A stretch of DNA of 6,618 nucleotides from Nitrospinota bacterium (GTDB taxonomy: Bacteria > Nitrospinota > Nitrospinia > SZUA-224). The DNA is taken from assembly GCA_016212345.1 (NCBI GenBank), contig JACRGM010000072.1, positions 1-6,618 of the forward strand, in the 5' to 3' direction. Within the stretch, counting starts at the first letter, position 1. The number at the start of each line of letters is the position of its first letter. Made by a program: the position numbers and the translations under genes. This document shows positions 6,271 through 6,618 of this stretch, piece after piece. The notes beneath the pieces are model-generated. The model had not been told where the DNA came from. It searched no databases and was given only the letters and a program-made list of their open reading frames with translations.

Positions 6271-6331
6271 ATCCCGTTAGAAAGAAAGCCGTTAGAGGTG
6301 AAAAAAATATATCCAAGCTTTCTAACGGGAT
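6271..6331 (+). repeat. 14-bp perfect inverted repeat spanning the lipoprotein start codon
   Basis: ATCCCGTTAGAAAG (6271-6284) is repeated in perfect inverse as CTTTCTAACGGGAT (6318-6331), with a 33-base spacer. The spacer holds the GTG start (6298) and a second partial left arm, CCGTTAGA (6289-6296), which can also pair with TCTAACGG (6321-6328). The right arm lies inside the signal-peptide codons. In RNA this gives two competing hairpins with the start codon in the loop. The arms are richer in GC than their surroundings, as in interspersed palindromic or miniature mobile repeats. Confidence 0.75.
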
Positions 6332-6618
6332 TGATCTTAATCCTCTCCTTCTTATTAGGTTGTGCAACAGGTGATTTATCTTCTCGAACAAGGGGAAAGG
6401 GTGTATATCATACAGTGGAGAGGGGACAAACAGTATGGAGAATTGCAAAAACATATGGGGTTGATATAAGACCACTTATAAGGGTCAACCACCTTTCAGA
6501 TACCAAAGATCTTAAGGTAGGACAGAGATTATTCATCCCAGGTGCAGAGAGGGTCTTGGATGTAACTCTTTATATACCCCCACATAGAAAAGGGTTGTCA
6601 GTAATAGAAGATGAAGAA
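6298..6618 (+). CDS. LysM-domain lipoprotein (NlpD-like N-terminus), 3'-truncated by window edge
   Basis: The frame is open from GTG 6298 to the window end (107 residues seen). The N-terminus is a classic lipoprotein signal: MKK, a hydrophobic core (about 8-20) and lipobox LLGC with acylated C22. Ala follows the Cys rather than Asp, which by E. coli rules favours the outer membrane. Residues 37-80 form a LysM peptidoglycan-binding domain, from YHTVERGQTVWRIA through VNHLSDTKDLKVGQRLFIP. NlpD-like proteins carry a C-terminal M23 domain that activates amidases in cell division, but that part lies outside the window, so plain LysM lipoprotein is the safe call. An in-frame ATG at 6232 would add 22 residues before the signal and has no ribosome binding site. 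The GTG also has only a weak one (purine-rich 6280-6288), but it gives a normal 22-residue signal. The gene follows rseP by 102 bp. Confidence 0.85.
   Translation, partial: MKKIYPSFLTGLILILSFLLGCATGDLSSRTRGKGVYHTVERGQTVWRIAKTYGVDIRPLIRVNHLSDTKDLKVGQRLFIPGAERVLDVTLYIPPHRKGLSVIEDEE

Noticed and set aside
6232..6297. ATG 6232 as the lipoprotein start.
   Set aside because: It is in frame, but it has no ribosome binding site and adds a long N-terminal extension before a signal peptide that is complete from GTG 6298. It is kept only as an alternative.
1..6618. CRISPR arrays, tRNA or rRNA genes, insertion sequences.
   Set aside because: I saw no spaced direct repeats of CRISPR type, no tRNA-like cloverleaf and no transposase coding. 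The space is almost fully occupied by the six main genes.

Overview
The window reads as a piece of chromosome from a diderm (LPS-making) bacterium. LpxC, a RseP-type site-2 protease, an outer-membrane-style lipoprotein and a nucleotide-sugar epimerase all point to an outer membrane. The DNA is AT-rich (roughly 40% GC by eye), and codon use leans on ATA, AGA and AGG. The block DUF4390 protein - NtrY-like kinase - NtrX-type receiver recalls Betaproteobacteria, Nitrospirota and deltaproteobacterial or candidate-phylum genomes. I cannot name the lineage. Every gene is on the + strand and gaps are short, so this looks like one or two co-directional transcription units.

Layout: (1) 2-652, the C-terminal two thirds of a GalE/WbpP-like sugar-nucleotide epimerase, cut by the window edge. 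(2) 659-1267, a secreted or membrane-anchored DUF4390 protein. (3) 1268-1366, a short leader with a hairpin and a possible 31-codon upstream ORF, running into a four-copy heptamer repeat (AATCGAR) in the first codons of the next gene. (4) 1367-3631, an NtrY-like transmembrane histidine kinase. (5) 3628-4989, overlapping the kinase by ATGA, a single ORF that joins an NtrX-type receiver domain to a complete LpxC deacetylase. (6) 4990-5085, a leader with an extended -10 promoter candidate inside an inverted repeat. (7) 5086-6195, a RseP/MmpA-like site-2 protease with one visible PDZ domain. (8) 6196-6297, a gap with a hairpin and a long inverted repeat that reaches into the next gene. (9) 6298-6618, the start of a LysM lipoprotein, cut by the window edge.

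The most striking feature is the receiver-LpxC fusion. LpxC catalyses the committed step of lipid A synthesis, and in E. coli it is controlled by regulated proteolysis. Here the usual place of the response regulator NtrX is taken by a protein that keeps an NtrX-like receiver but has LpxC in place of the AAA+ and DNA-binding output domains. The translationally overlapping kinase is the obvious phosphodonor. My inference is a two-component system that senses a membrane or extracytoplasmic cue and adjusts lipid A synthesis directly at the enzyme, without transcription. The neighbouring protease, lipoprotein and epimerase fit an envelope-homeostasis locus. The fusion is seen in the sequence; the regulatory model is inference.
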